The notes under the pieces are model-generated. The model was not told where the DNA came from, did no database searches, and saw nothing but the letters and a program-made list of their open reading frames with translations. Of a stretch of 64,000 bases of DNA, positions 45,898 through 54,252 are shown in pieces. The position numbers and the translations under genes are program-made. Within the stretch, counting starts at the first letter, position 1. Each line of letters opens with the position of its first letter. Source of the stretch: Janthinobacterium rivuli (GTDB lineage Bacteria; Pseudomonadota; Gammaproteobacteria; Burkholderiales; Burkholderiaceae_D); assembly GCF_009208735.1 (NCBI RefSeq), contig NZ_WFLJ01000002.1, positions 1 through 64,000 on the forward strand, written 5' to 3'.

Positions 45898-45937
45898 GGA
45901 AAAAGCCGCCGATCTTTTGCAAGAGTCGGCGGCTTTC
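45898..45937 (-). terminator. Terminator of the right tRNA-fMet gene
   Basis: On the minus strand AAAGCCGCCGA pairs with TCGGCGGCTTT around a 13-nt loop and runs on into more T. It lies a few bases after the CCA end of copy 2, so the two tRNA genes are separate units. Confidence 0.8.
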
Positions 45938-45943
45938 CGGTAT

Positions 45944-46020
45944 TGGTTGCGGGGACAGGATTTGAACCTGTGACCTTCGGGTTATGAGCCCGACGAGCTG
46001 CCAGACTGCTCCACCCCGCA
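45944..46020 (-). tRNA. tRNA-fMet (CAT), copy 2
   Basis: The same 77-nt sequence as copy 1, with encoded CCA, CAT anticodon and the initiator G-C run in the anticodon stem. The two copies lie in tandem about 150 bp apart and differ only in their flanks. Confidence 0.95.
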
Positions 46021-46025
46021 CAAGA

Positions 46026-46055
46026 ATTATAAGGGCAAACGGGTGACTTAGGCAA
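46026..46055 (-). promoter_or_regulatory. Promoter of tRNA-fMet copy 2
   Basis: On the minus strand: TTGCCT (46050-46055), an 18-bp spacer and TATAAT (46026-46031), ending 5 bp before the tRNA. The spacing is identical to that of copy 1. Confidence 0.6.
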
Positions 46056-46205
46056 TAGCTATCTCAACTTCAACCGCAATAGAGCCATTAAATTAAAAGA
46101 GTGCGACAATTGCCAGCTGGTATTGTGTCCGCCCGTCACGCCACGCCGCGCGCAATCGGTGTACAGTAAGCGTTACAGCAAACACCCATTTTTCCAAGCC
46201 CGCCC

Positions 46206-46784
46206 ATGAAATTCTGCTCCGAATGCGCCCATCCTGTCAGCCTGTCCATTCCGGAAGGCGACAACCGTCTGCGCTATGTCTGCGCCAACTGCGACGCCAT
46301 CCATTACCAGAACCCGAAAATGGTGGTCGGCTCGATTCCCGTCTGGGAAGAGGATGGCCAGCTGCAGGTCTTGCTGTGCAAGCGGGCCATCGAGCCGCGC
46401 CTCGGCTACTGGACCCTGCCGGCCGGCTTCATGGAAAACGATGAAACGACGTCGGACGCGGCCGAGCGCGAAACGGTGGAGGAAGCGGGCGCGAATATCG
46501 AGCTGGGCCCCCTGTTTTCGCTGCTCAACGTGCAGCGCGTGCACCAGGTGCACCTGTTCTACCTGGCCCGCCTGCGCGACCTCGATTTCGCGCCGGGCAT
46601 CGAAAGCCTGGACGTACAGCTGTTTACGGAAGCGCAGATTCCCTGGGACGACCTGGCCTTCCCCACCATCCGCGCCACCCTGGAGCTGTTCTTTGCCGAC
46701 CGCGTGAAAATCCGCGAAGGCGGCAGCTACGGCGTCCATACGGGCGACATCACGCGCCCGATGGCGCGCGCGGATACCGAGTAA
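46206..46784 (+). CDS. NUDIX hydrolase with N-terminal zinc ribbon
   Basis: A 192-residue hydrolase. A zinc ribbon (FCSECAHPV...YVCANCDAIHYQNPK, two Cys pairs) precedes the NUDIX fold, whose box reads GFMENDETTSDAAERETVEEAGANIE. The substrate is a nucleoside diphosphate derivative of unknown identity; NADH pyrophosphatases have a similar ribbon but a longer N-terminus. It sits just upstream of aat and bpt on the same strand. Confidence 0.9.
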   Translation: MKFCSECAHPVSLSIPEGDNRLRYVCANCDAIHYQNPKMVVGSIPVWEEDGQLQVLLCKRAIEPRLGYWTLPAGFMENDETTSDAAERETVEEAGANIELGPLFSLLNVQRVHQVHLFYLARLRDLDFAPGIESLDVQLFTEAQIPWDDLAFPTIRATLELFFADRVKIREGGSYGVHTGDITRPMARADTE

Positions 46785-46814
46785 GCCCCCTCCACCCGAC
46801 ACCCTTGACGCCGC

Positions 46815-47531
46815 ATGATTCCCTGGCTCGACATCCACACCCCGTTCCCTGACGTCGCGCGCGCCCTGACGGACGAGGCGCCCGGCCTGCTGGCGGCCGG
46901 CGCCGACCTGTCGCCCGCGCGCCTGCTCGACGCTTACCGGCGCGGCATCTTTCCCTGGTTTTCCGAAGGCCAGCCCATCCTGTGGTGGAGCACCGATCCG
47001 CGCATGGTGCTGATGACGGAAAACTTCAAGGTGTCCGACAGCCTGGCCAAGGCGATCCGCAAGGTCGAGCGCAGCGCCGCCACGGACGGACGCTGGCAGC
47101 TGCGTTTCGACGGCGATTTCGAGGCCGTCATGCGCGCCTGCGCGGCGCCGCGCAAGGATGGCCCGGGCACCTGGATTTCCGATGAGATCATCGCCGGCTA
47201 CACGGGCTTGCACAAGCTGGGCTACGCGCACTCGTCGGAACTGTGGCTGGACGGGGAACTGGTGGGCGGCGCGTATGGCGTGTCGATCGGGCGCATGTTC
47301 TATGGCGAATCGATGTTCGCGCGCGTGACGGATGGCTCGAAGATCGCGCTGGCGCAGCTCGTGCGCTTTTTGCAGGCGCGCGGCGTGACCATGATTGACT
47401 GTCAGCAAGAAACAAAACACCTGGCTTCGCTGGGCGCGGCGCCCATTTCGCGCGCGCGCTTCCTGGCCCACGTCCGCGTCGCCATTGAAGCAGCGCAAAT
47501 CACGGATTGGCATGCTGCATCACCCGCGTAA
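46815..47531 (+). CDS. aat: Leucyl/phenylalanyl-tRNA-protein transferase
   Basis: A 238-residue enzyme that adds Leu or Phe from tRNA to proteins with N-terminal Arg or Lys, marking them for ClpAP. Family motifs: [85 protein letters not shown] and [16 protein letters not shown]. It is followed by bpt, the second transferase of the pathway. Confidence 0.96.
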   Translation: MIPWLDIHTPFPDVARALTDEAPGLLAAGADLSPARLLDAYRRGIFPWFSEGQPILWWSTDPRMVLMTENFKVSDSLAKAIRKVERSAATDGRWQLRFDGDFEAVMRACAAPRKDGPGTWISDEIIAGYTGLHKLGYAHSSELWLDGELVGGAYGVSIGRMFYGESMFARVTDGSKIALAQLVRFLQARGVTMIDCQQETKHLASLGAAPISRARFLAHVRVAIEAAQITDWHAASPA

Positions 47532-47591
47532 AAAAGCTATGATATCTCCACGCAGACTTCCATTGCCGCGGACAGACCAGACAGGATCAGC

Positions 47592-48314
47592 ATGACGCAC
47601 CTGAACGAACTACCGTTTGCCACCCTGCAGTTCTATACGACGGCGCCCTACCCGTGCAGCTACCTGGACGACCGCCAGGCCCGCTCGCAGGTGGCCACGC
47701 CCTCGCACCTGATCAACAGCGACGTGTATTCGGAACTGGTGCGCAACGGCTTTCGCCGCAGCGGCATTTTTACTTACCGGCCGTATTGCGATGGCTGCCA
47801 GGCCTGCATTCCCGTGCGCGTCGTGACGCAGTCCTTCACGCCCAACCGCAACCAGCGCCGCGCCTGGAGCCGGCACGCCGATCTGCAGGCGGGCGTGGCC
47901 ACCCTGTCCTTCCTCGACGAGCACTACGAACTGTATCTGCGCTACCAGAGCACCCGCCACGCGGGCGGCGGCATGGACCAGGACAGCCGCGACCAGTATG
48001 CGCAATTCCTGCTGCAAAGCCGGGTCAACACGCGCCTGGTGGAGTTTCGCGATGCCGAAGGCACCCTGCGCATGGTCAGCATCATCGACGTGCTGGCCGA
48101 TGGCCTGTCGTCCGTCTACACGTTTTTCGACCCGGACGTGCCGGGCGCCTCGTATGGCACCTACAACGTGCTGTGGCAAATCGCCCAGGCGCGCGAGCTG
48201 GGCCTGCCCTACATCTACCTGGGCTACTGGATCGCGCAAAGCCCGAAGATGGCGTACAAGATCAATTTCAAGCCGCTGGAAGCGCGCATCAAGGGGCAGT
48301 GGGTCGTGATGTAA
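47592..48314 (+). CDS. bpt: Aspartate/glutamate leucyltransferase
   Basis: A 240-residue enzyme of the arginyltransferase fold that, in bacteria, adds Leu to N-terminal Asp or Glu. It carries the CxxC pair in [42 protein letters not shown] and [21 protein letters not shown] lies before the ATG. With aat it forms the bacterial N-degron tagging pair; in many relatives pyrD follows directly, but here a protease gene on the other strand intervenes. Confidence 0.95.
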   Translation: MTHLNELPFATLQFYTTAPYPCSYLDDRQARSQVATPSHLINSDVYSELVRNGFRRSGIFTYRPYCDGCQACIPVRVVTQSFTPNRNQRRAWSRHADLQAGVATLSFLDEHYELYLRYQSTRHAGGGMDQDSRDQYAQFLLQSRVNTRLVEFRDAEGTLRMVSIIDVLADGLSSVYTFFDPDVPGASYGTYNVLWQIAQARELGLPYIYLGYWIAQSPKMAYKINFKPLEARIKGQWVVM

Positions 48315-48337
48315 AAAAAGGGGCTTGTGCCCCTTTT
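48313..48337. terminator. Bidirectional terminator between bpt and the tricorn-like gene
   Basis: AAAAGGGGC/GCCCCTTTT with a TTGT loop has seven A on its left side and four T on its right, so it can stop both converging genes, more strongly the minus-strand protease. Confidence 0.8.
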
Positions 48338-48344
48338 CCATTGC

Positions 48345-51300
48345 CTACTTGCTCTTGTCCGGGAACGCCGGACGCTTGGGCCGCGCGGGCGGGTTCTTCG
48401 CCAGTTCGGCCTGGATCACCTCGATCGCCTTTTCCAGCTGCGGATCGCGCCCGGCGATGACGTCGGCCGGCGTTTGCTCGACTTCGATATCGGGCGGCAC
48501 GCCTTCGTTTTCCACGCCCCAGCCATTCTCGCGCGTCCAGAACGCCAGGTTCGGCGCCGTGATGAAGCCGCCATCCATCAGCACGGGGAAGCCGAGGATG
48601 CCCACCAGGCCGCCCCACGTCGCCTTGCCGATCAGCGGACCCATGTTATTTTTGCGGAACATCCACGGCAGCAGGTCGCCGCCCGAACCGGCCGTCTCGT
48701 CGATCAGCATGGCGCGCGGCCCCTGGATCGAGGCCGACGGCGTCTTCATGTCGGCGCCGTAGCGCATGGTCCACCAGGCGATTTCCTTCTTCTGCAGGAT
48801 CTCGATGTAGTAATCGGCCACGCTGCCGCCGCCGTTGAAGCGCTCGTCAACGATGATGGCCTGCTTGTCCGCCTGCGGGAAGAAATAGCGCTTGAAGTAG
48901 GTGTGGCCCAGACCCGCCGTATTGGGCACGTACACGTACGCCACCTTGCCATTGGTCGCCGCGTTCACCTTGCGCATATTGCCCTCGATCCAGTCGCGGT
49001 TGCGCAAGGCATCCTCGGTCGGCACGGGCACCACGGTGATCGTGCGCGCGCCCTTGCCGTCGGCCGACGGCCCCACGATCAGGTCGATCGCCTTGCCTGC
49101 CGTGTTCTCGAAGGCGCTGTACAAGTTCGTCGGCGGCGCCAGCGGGCGGCTGTCGACGGCCAGCAGGTACTCGCCCGCCCTGACGTTCAGGCCCGGTTCC
49201 GTCAGCGGCGCGCGCAGGGCCGGATTCCAGTTCAAGCCGCCATACACCTTCTTGAAGCGGTAGTGGCCGTCGCTCACCTCGTAGTCGGCGCCCAGCAAGC
49301 CGCCCGGCACCTTCTTCGCCTCGATAAAATCGTCGCCGCCGCCGCCGCGGTGGTGGCCGACGGCCAGTTCGCTGCACATCCATTGAATCAGGCGGTTCAG
49401 GTCCGCGCGACTCGACAGCTCGGGCAGGAAGACGGCGTACTTGTCGCGCATGGCTTTCCAGTCCACGCCATGCATGCCCGGGTCATAGAAGTAGTCGCGG
49501 TTGATGCGCCACACTTCATTGAAGATCTGCGTCCACTCGGCGCGCGGATCGGCTTTCACTTCGATGGCGTCGACCTTGATCTTGCCTTCGCCGGGCGCCA
49601 GCAGCTTGCCCGTGGCGCTGCCCATGGCCCAGTTGTCCTTGTGGCGGTACAAGAGCTTCTTGCCGTCGGCCGAGACCTCGAAATCATCGGCTTCCGCCAC
49701 CACGGTTTCCGCCTTGCGCTCCTTCAGGTCGAAGCGCTGCACGGCCTTCTTGCCATCGCTCTCGCGCAGCAAAAAGATCTGCCCCGCGGCGCCGGCCGTC
49801 AGGCTGGAGAACTGCGCGGCCGGCAGCGGCAGGTCGACGATGCGCGTGGCGATGCCGTCGAAATCGATGTGGATCGGCGCCACGGGAGCGACCGTGACTT
49901 TCGGGTCGTCGCGGCCCGTCTTCGGATCGACCTTCGGCTCGTTTTTCGGCTCGGCTTCCGCCTTCGCCGTGTCTTTTTTACTCTCCGCGCTGGCGGCCTT
50001 TTCCTCGTCGCTTTCCTTGATCAGGGGCGACGGCAAGTCGCGCCGCAGCACGGCCATCCACACGGTGCGCGTCACCAGGTTGTCTTCATTCTGCTGCGAG
50101 AACCAGTTGTTGCTGGGGCCTGCGTTGGTCGACGCGAAGAAGTACAGGTATTTGCCGCTCTTGTCGAACACGGGCTGGGCCACGTCGGACAGGCCGTCGG
50201 TGACGGGCATGGACTTGTTCTGCTCGACGGAATAGATGTAGGCGCTGCGCGTGTAGGTGGGCGAATTGAGCGTGTAGGCCAGCCAGCGCGAATCGGGCGC
50301 CCACGCGGCGCGCATGCTCTTGTCGACGCCATACATCGGTTCCGTGGCGATTTTTTGCACCTTGCCCGTGCCGACGTCGATCACGTACATGCTCCAGCCG
50401 TTGTCGGCAAATGCGATCTTCCGGCTGTCGGGCGACCAGACGGCGTTGTCATAGAAGCCGCTGCCATTCATCTTGAACTTGCGTACGGCGCCCTTGCCAT
50501 CCTGCGCCCGCACATGCAGCTCATATTCGCCCGACTCGTCCGAGAAATACGCGACGGAACGGCCATCGGGCGACCAGATCGGCGTGCGCTCGTGGGCGCC
50601 GGCCGTCTGCGTCAGATTGCGCACGTCGCCCTTGTCGGCCGGGATGGTGACGATCTCGCCCCGGTACTCGAAGGCGACGCGCGCGCCCGACGGCGAAATC
50701 GACGCGTCGCGGATATATTTCGCGTTCTTGACCCAGCGTGGACGCGTCTGTCCCAGGTCGCTGGCCACGGCTATGGTCAGCTTGTGCGCCTGGCCGCTGG
50801 CGATGTCGAGCGAGTGCAGGTAGCCGGCCTGCTCGTAGACGATGGTGCCGTTCGCCGCCGACGCGTTCAGCACGGGGAAATCCGCGTGCCGCGTCAACTG
50901 GCGCACGGCCTTGGTCTTGACGTCATAGGCAAACAGGTTGAATTCGCCGTTGCGGTCGGAACGGAAGTACACGGTGTCCTTGATCCACATGGGATCGACG
51001 TCGTTCGAGCGCGTCGTCGGCTGGGGAATTTTTTCGATCGACTTGTCGGCCGACGAGAATAGCCACAGCCAGGAATTGGTGCCACCCCGGTAGCGCTTCC
51101 ACTGCTTGAAGGCGGGCATCAGCGGATTGTAGGCGATGCGCTTGCCGTCGGGCGAGTATGCGGCGCGCGAGGCGTTCGGGATCTCCAGCTGGGTTTCCAC
51201 ACCGCCCGCCACCGGTACCGTGAACAGCTTCTGGAAGCGGTTGTTGAAGGCGGCACGGGGCGAGGTGAACATCACGGCCTGGCCATCGGGCGTGAACGAC

Positions 51301-51656
51301 TGCGCCAGGTCCGCGCCCGGGTGGAAGGTCAGCCGGCGCGGCACGCCGCCCGCCGCCGCGATCACATACACGTCGACATTGCCGTCGATGTTCGCGCTAT
51401 ACGCGATCAGGCTGCCGTCGGGCGAGAAGACGGGGTTGGACTTGTCGCCCAGGTCCGAGGTGAGGCGCCGCGCGCCGCCGCCGTCCAGGTTCGACAGCCA
51501 TACATCGCCCGCATAGATAAAGGCGATGTGGCGGCTGGAAACGGCCGGTTCGCTCAGCATGCGGGTGTCTTGCGTATTGGGCAGGGCCAGGGCCGGGTGG
51601 CTCAGCAGCAGTGCGCTGGCGGCCGCGATGGCGGTCAGGATGCGTGTCTTTTTCAA
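48345..51656 (-). CDS. Tricorn-like S41 serine protease (exported)
   Basis: An 1103-residue protein. The signal peptide (KKTRILTAIAAASALLLSHPALA) precedes N-terminal beta-propeller repeats (SPDGSLIAYSANIDG, SPDGKRIAYN, SPSGARVAFEY, SPDGRSVAYFSD, SPDSRKIAFADN). Then come a Glu/Lys-rich linker (about 555-600), a second propeller-like part, and a core with PDZ and S41 catalytic domains: VDERFNGGGSVADYY and IDETAGSGGDLLPWMFRKN, with the nucleophile Ser in GSGG. Tricorn-type enzymes degrade oligopeptides. The start codon is TTG at 51656: an in-frame stop lies just upstream and no ATG comes between. Confidence 0.9.
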   Translation of the reverse strand: MKKTRILTAIAAASALLLSHPALALPNTQDTRMLSEPAVSSRHIAFIYAGDVWLSNLDGGGARRLTSDLGDKSNPVFSPDGSLIAYSANIDGNVDVYVIAAAGGVPRRLTFHPGADLAQSFTPDGQAVMFTSPRAAFNNRFQKLFTVPVAGGVETQLEIPNASRAAYSPDGKRIAYNPLMPAFKQWKRYRGGTNSWLWLFSSADKSIEKIPQPTTRSNDVDPMWIKDTVYFRSDRNGEFNLFAYDVKTKAVRQLTRHADFPVLNASAANGTIVYEQAGYLHSLDIASGQAHKLTIAVASDLGQTRPRWVKNAKYIRDASISPSGARVAFEYRGEIVTIPADKGDVRNLTQTAGAHERTPIWSPDGRSVAYFSDESGEYELHVRAQDGKGAVRKFKMNGSGFYDNAVWSPDSRKIAFADNGWSMYVIDVGTGKVQKIATEPMYGVDKSMRAAWAPDSRWLAYTLNSPTYTRSAYIYSVEQNKSMPVTDGLSDVAQPVFDKSGKYLYFFASTNAGPSNNWFSQQNEDNLVTRTVWMAVLRRDLPSPLIKESDEEKAASAESKKDTAKAEAEPKNEPKVDPKTGRDDPKVTVAPVAPIHIDFDGIATRIVDLPLPAAQFSSLTAGAAGQIFLLRESDGKKAVQRFDLKERKAETVVAEADDFEVSADGKKLLYRHKDNWAMGSATGKLLAPGEGKIKVDAIEVKADPRAEWTQIFNEVWRINRDYFYDPGMHGVDWKAMRDKYAVFLPELSSRADLNRLIQWMCSELAVGHHRGGGGDDFIEAKKVPGGLLGADYEVSDGHYRFKKVYGGLNWNPALRAPLTEPGLNVRAGEYLLAVDSRPLAPPTNLYSAFENTAGKAIDLIVGPSADGKGARTITVVPVPTEDALRNRDWIEGNMRKVNAATNGKVAYVYVPNTAGLGHTYFKRYFFPQADKQAIIVDERFNGGGSVADYYIEILQKKEIAWWTMRYGADMKTPSASIQGPRAMLIDETAGSGGDLLPWMFRKNNMGPLIGKATWGGLVGILGFPVLMDGGFITAPNLAFWTRENGWGVENEGVPPDIEVEQTPADVIAGRDPQLEKAIEVIQAELAKNPPARPKRPAFPDKSK

Positions 51657-51860
51657 TCGATGTCTCGCTTATAAAGTCAACAGAACAGGGAAGAAACAGG
51701 GAAGTCCACGGCCGAATGCGGATTAACAATGGATCAATATTGCATTTGACCAACAAGAACTATACACCCGGCAGCCGCGTGGAACACGGTAAAATACGGC
51801 AAATTACACAGCGCGCCGCCAGCCTCTCCCGGCGGCCCGCACACCTACTCAAAGCGCCCC

Positions 51861-52910
51861 ATGTCTGAAAAATTCCTGTACTCCCTCGCCCGCCCGCTGC
51901 TGTTCTCGATGGATGCCGAAGCGGCCCACCATCTCACCCTGCCCGCCCTGAAACGCGCCAGCGCGCTGGGCCTGACCAAGCTGGCCGGCAAGCCGGCCCT
52001 GGACCCGCGCACGGTGATGGGCATCACCTTCCCCAATCCGGTGGGCCTGGCTGCCGGCCTGGACAAGGATGGCGCCTACATCGACGCCCTGGCCGACCTG
52101 GGCTTCGGCTCCATCGAAGTGGGCACCGTCACGCCGCGCGCGCAGGCGGGCAATCCGAAACCGCGCATGTTCCGCCTGCCGCAGGCGCAGGGCATCATCA
52201 ACCGCATGGGATTCAACAATGGCGGCGTGGACGCGTTCGTGGCCAACGTGCAGGCGTCGAAGTTTTACCAGAACCGCGCCGGCGTGCTGGGCCTGAACAT
52301 CGGCAAGAACGCCGACACGCCGATCGAGCGCGCGGCCGACGACTACCTGCTGTGCCTGGAAAAAGTCTACCCCTACGCCAGCTATGTGACGGTCAACATC
52401 TCGTCGCCGAACACGAAAAACCTGCGCCAGCTGCAGGGCGCGTCGGAACTCGACGCCCTGCTGTCGCAGCTCAAAGATGCGCAGGCGCGCCTGGCCGACA
52501 AGCACAAGCGCTACGTGCCGCTGGCCCTGAAGATCGCGCCGGACATGGATGGCGAACAGGTGAAAAGCATCGCCGACTCGCTCACGCGCCACCAGATCGA
52601 CGGCGTCATCGCCACCAACACGACCCTGTCGCGCAGCGCCGTCGAAGGCATGCCGCACGGCGCGGAAGCGGGCGGCCTGTCGGGTGCGCCCGTGTTCGAA
52701 CTGTCGAACAATGTCATCCGTTTGCTGAAGGCGGAACTGGGCAACGCGCTGCCCATCATCGGCGTGGGCGGCATCATGCAGGGCAGTGACGCCGTGGCCA
52801 AGTTCGAGGCGGGCGCGCAGCTGGTGCAGCTGTACAGCGGCCTGATTTACGCCGGTCCCGTGCTGATCAAGGATTGCGCCCGCGCGCTGCGCGGCAAACA
52901 GGCGACATGA
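51861..52910 (+). CDS. pyrD: Dihydroorotate dehydrogenase (quinone), class 2
   Basis: A 349-residue flavoprotein of pyrimidine synthesis that passes electrons to quinone at the inner membrane. It carries [70 protein letters not shown] with the catalytic Ser, NTTLSR, and [27 protein letters not shown]. The amphipathic N-terminal helices mark class 2. It overlaps the aldo/keto reductase gene by ATGA. Confidence 0.97.
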   Translation: MSEKFLYSLARPLLFSMDAEAAHHLTLPALKRASALGLTKLAGKPALDPRTVMGITFPNPVGLAAGLDKDGAYIDALADLGFGSIEVGTVTPRAQAGNPKPRMFRLPQAQGIINRMGFNNGGVDAFVANVQASKFYQNRAGVLGLNIGKNADTPIERAADDYLLCLEKVYPYASYVTVNISSPNTKNLRQLQGASELDALLSQLKDAQARLADKHKRYVPLALKIAPDMDGEQVKSIADSLTRHQIDGVIATNTTLSRSAVEGMPHGAEAGGLSGAPVFELSNNVIRLLKAELGNALPIIGVGGIMQGSDAVAKFEAGAQLVQLYSGLIYAGPVLIKDCARALRGKQAT

Positions 52911-53956
52911 TCGCCAGGGTCAAGCTCGGCGCCAGCAGCCTGGAAGTGAGCCGGATCTGCCTGGGCACGATGACCTTCGGCGAGCAGAACAGTGAAGCCG
53001 AAGCGCACAGCCAGCTCGATTACGCGCTCGAGCGGGGCATCAACTTCATCGACACGGCGGAAATGTATCCGGTGATGGCCAGCGCGCAGACGCAGGGCAG
53101 CACCGAGCGCTACATCGGCAGCTGGCTGAAGAAGAGCGGCCGGCGCGGCGACATTGTGCTGGCCAGCAAGGTGGCCGGGCCGAACTCGCGCATGCACTGG
53201 ATCCGCAAGGGCAAGACGGACCACGACGCGGCCAACATCCGCGCCGCCGTCGAGGACAGCCTGCGCCGGCTGCAGACGGAGCACATCGACCTGTACCAGT
53301 TGCACTGGCCCAGCCGCAACCTGCCCATCTTCGGCGCCAGCGTGTACAACCCGCGCAAGGAACACGCTTGCGTCGCCATCGAGGACACGCTGGCCGTGCT
53401 GGGCAAGCTGGTCGAGGAAGGCAAGATCGGCCACATCGGCGTGTCGAACGAATCGTCGTGGGGCGTGTGCGAATACATCAAGCAGGCCGAGCTGAAAGGC
53501 TTGCCGCGCATCGCGTCCATCCAGAACCTGTACAACCTGACGGCGCGCCATTTCGAGACGAGCCTGCTCGACGAAACCTGCCACCGGGAAAACGTCAGCT
53601 TGCTGGCCTACAGTCCGCTGGCGTTCGGCCAGCTGACGGCGAAATACCTCGACGATCCGCAGGCCAAGGGCCGCCTGACGCGCTTCCCTGCCGGCTGGAG
53701 TCCCCGCTACGTGCGCCCGGCCACCATCGAAGCGGCGCGCCAGTATGCGGCGCTGGCCCGCGCGCACGGCTTGACGCCGGCGCAACTGGCGCTGGCCTGG
53801 TGCTACACGCGCTGGTTCGTGGCCTCGACCATCATCGGCGCCACCAGCGTGACGCAGTTGCAGCAAAACATCGATGCCCATCAAGTCAGCTTGTCGCCGG
53901 AACTGGTGGCGGCCGTCGACGCCATCCACGCCAGCGCGCCCAATCCGGGGCAGTAA
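52907..53956 (+). CDS. NADP-dependent aldo/keto reductase (Tas type)
   Basis: A 349-residue TIM-barrel oxidoreductase. The catalytic set is Asp and Tyr in [13 protein letters not shown], Lys in [12 protein letters not shown], and His in [26 protein letters not shown] is the cofactor-binding end. Its closest known group is E. coli Tas. The start at 52907 overlaps the pyrD stop; 52874 would extend into pyrD. The substrate is unknown. Coupling to pyrD is likely accidental operon sharing. Confidence 0.92.
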   Translation: MIARVKLGASSLEVSRICLGTMTFGEQNSEAEAHSQLDYALERGINFIDTAEMYPVMASAQTQGSTERYIGSWLKKSGRRGDIVLASKVAGPNSRMHWIRKGKTDHDAANIRAAVEDSLRRLQTEHIDLYQLHWPSRNLPIFGASVYNPRKEHACVAIEDTLAVLGKLVEEGKIGHIGVSNESSWGVCEYIKQAELKGLPRIASIQNLYNLTARHFETSLLDETCHRENVSLLAYSPLAFGQLTAKYLDDPQAKGRLTRFPAGWSPRYVRPATIEAARQYAALARAHGLTPAQLALAWCYTRWFVASTIIGATSVTQLQQNIDAHQVSLSPELVAAVDAIHASAPNPGQ

Positions 53957-53970
53957 CTGCCCTCCGCCCG

Positions 53971-53986
53971 GCGGCGCATGCCGCCG
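53971..53986. repeat. GC-rich hairpin after the aldo/keto reductase gene
   Basis: GGCGGC-GCAT-GCCGCC, 14 bp after the stop, without a T tract. It may mark the end of the pyrD unit. The rest of the gap to 54252 holds no gene or promoter I can support. Confidence 0.45.
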
Positions 53987-54252
53987 CCAGGCACCCCACT
54001 CCCTTCGCAGATAGTCGTATTTATACAACAGCTGGCAATTTACTGCTGTGCAGCATTGCGGCCTTGCCATGCCCGGTCGTATGCTGGAAACGAGGCCATA
54101 TGCGCTACTCGCGCCATGTTGACGTCTTTCAGATATTTATTGCATATCGATAGACAGAACGATTCGTAAGCACGCCGCGTGCCCACTGTTAATCTGATGT
54201 CATCACCGGACCGCCATGGTCCGCGCAACCACCAACCGAAGAGATATCGTCG

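Noticed and set aside
45365-46055. Minus-strand frames over the tRNA genes
   Set aside because: They translate the tRNA sequence itself and share an identical peptide because the tRNAs are identical.
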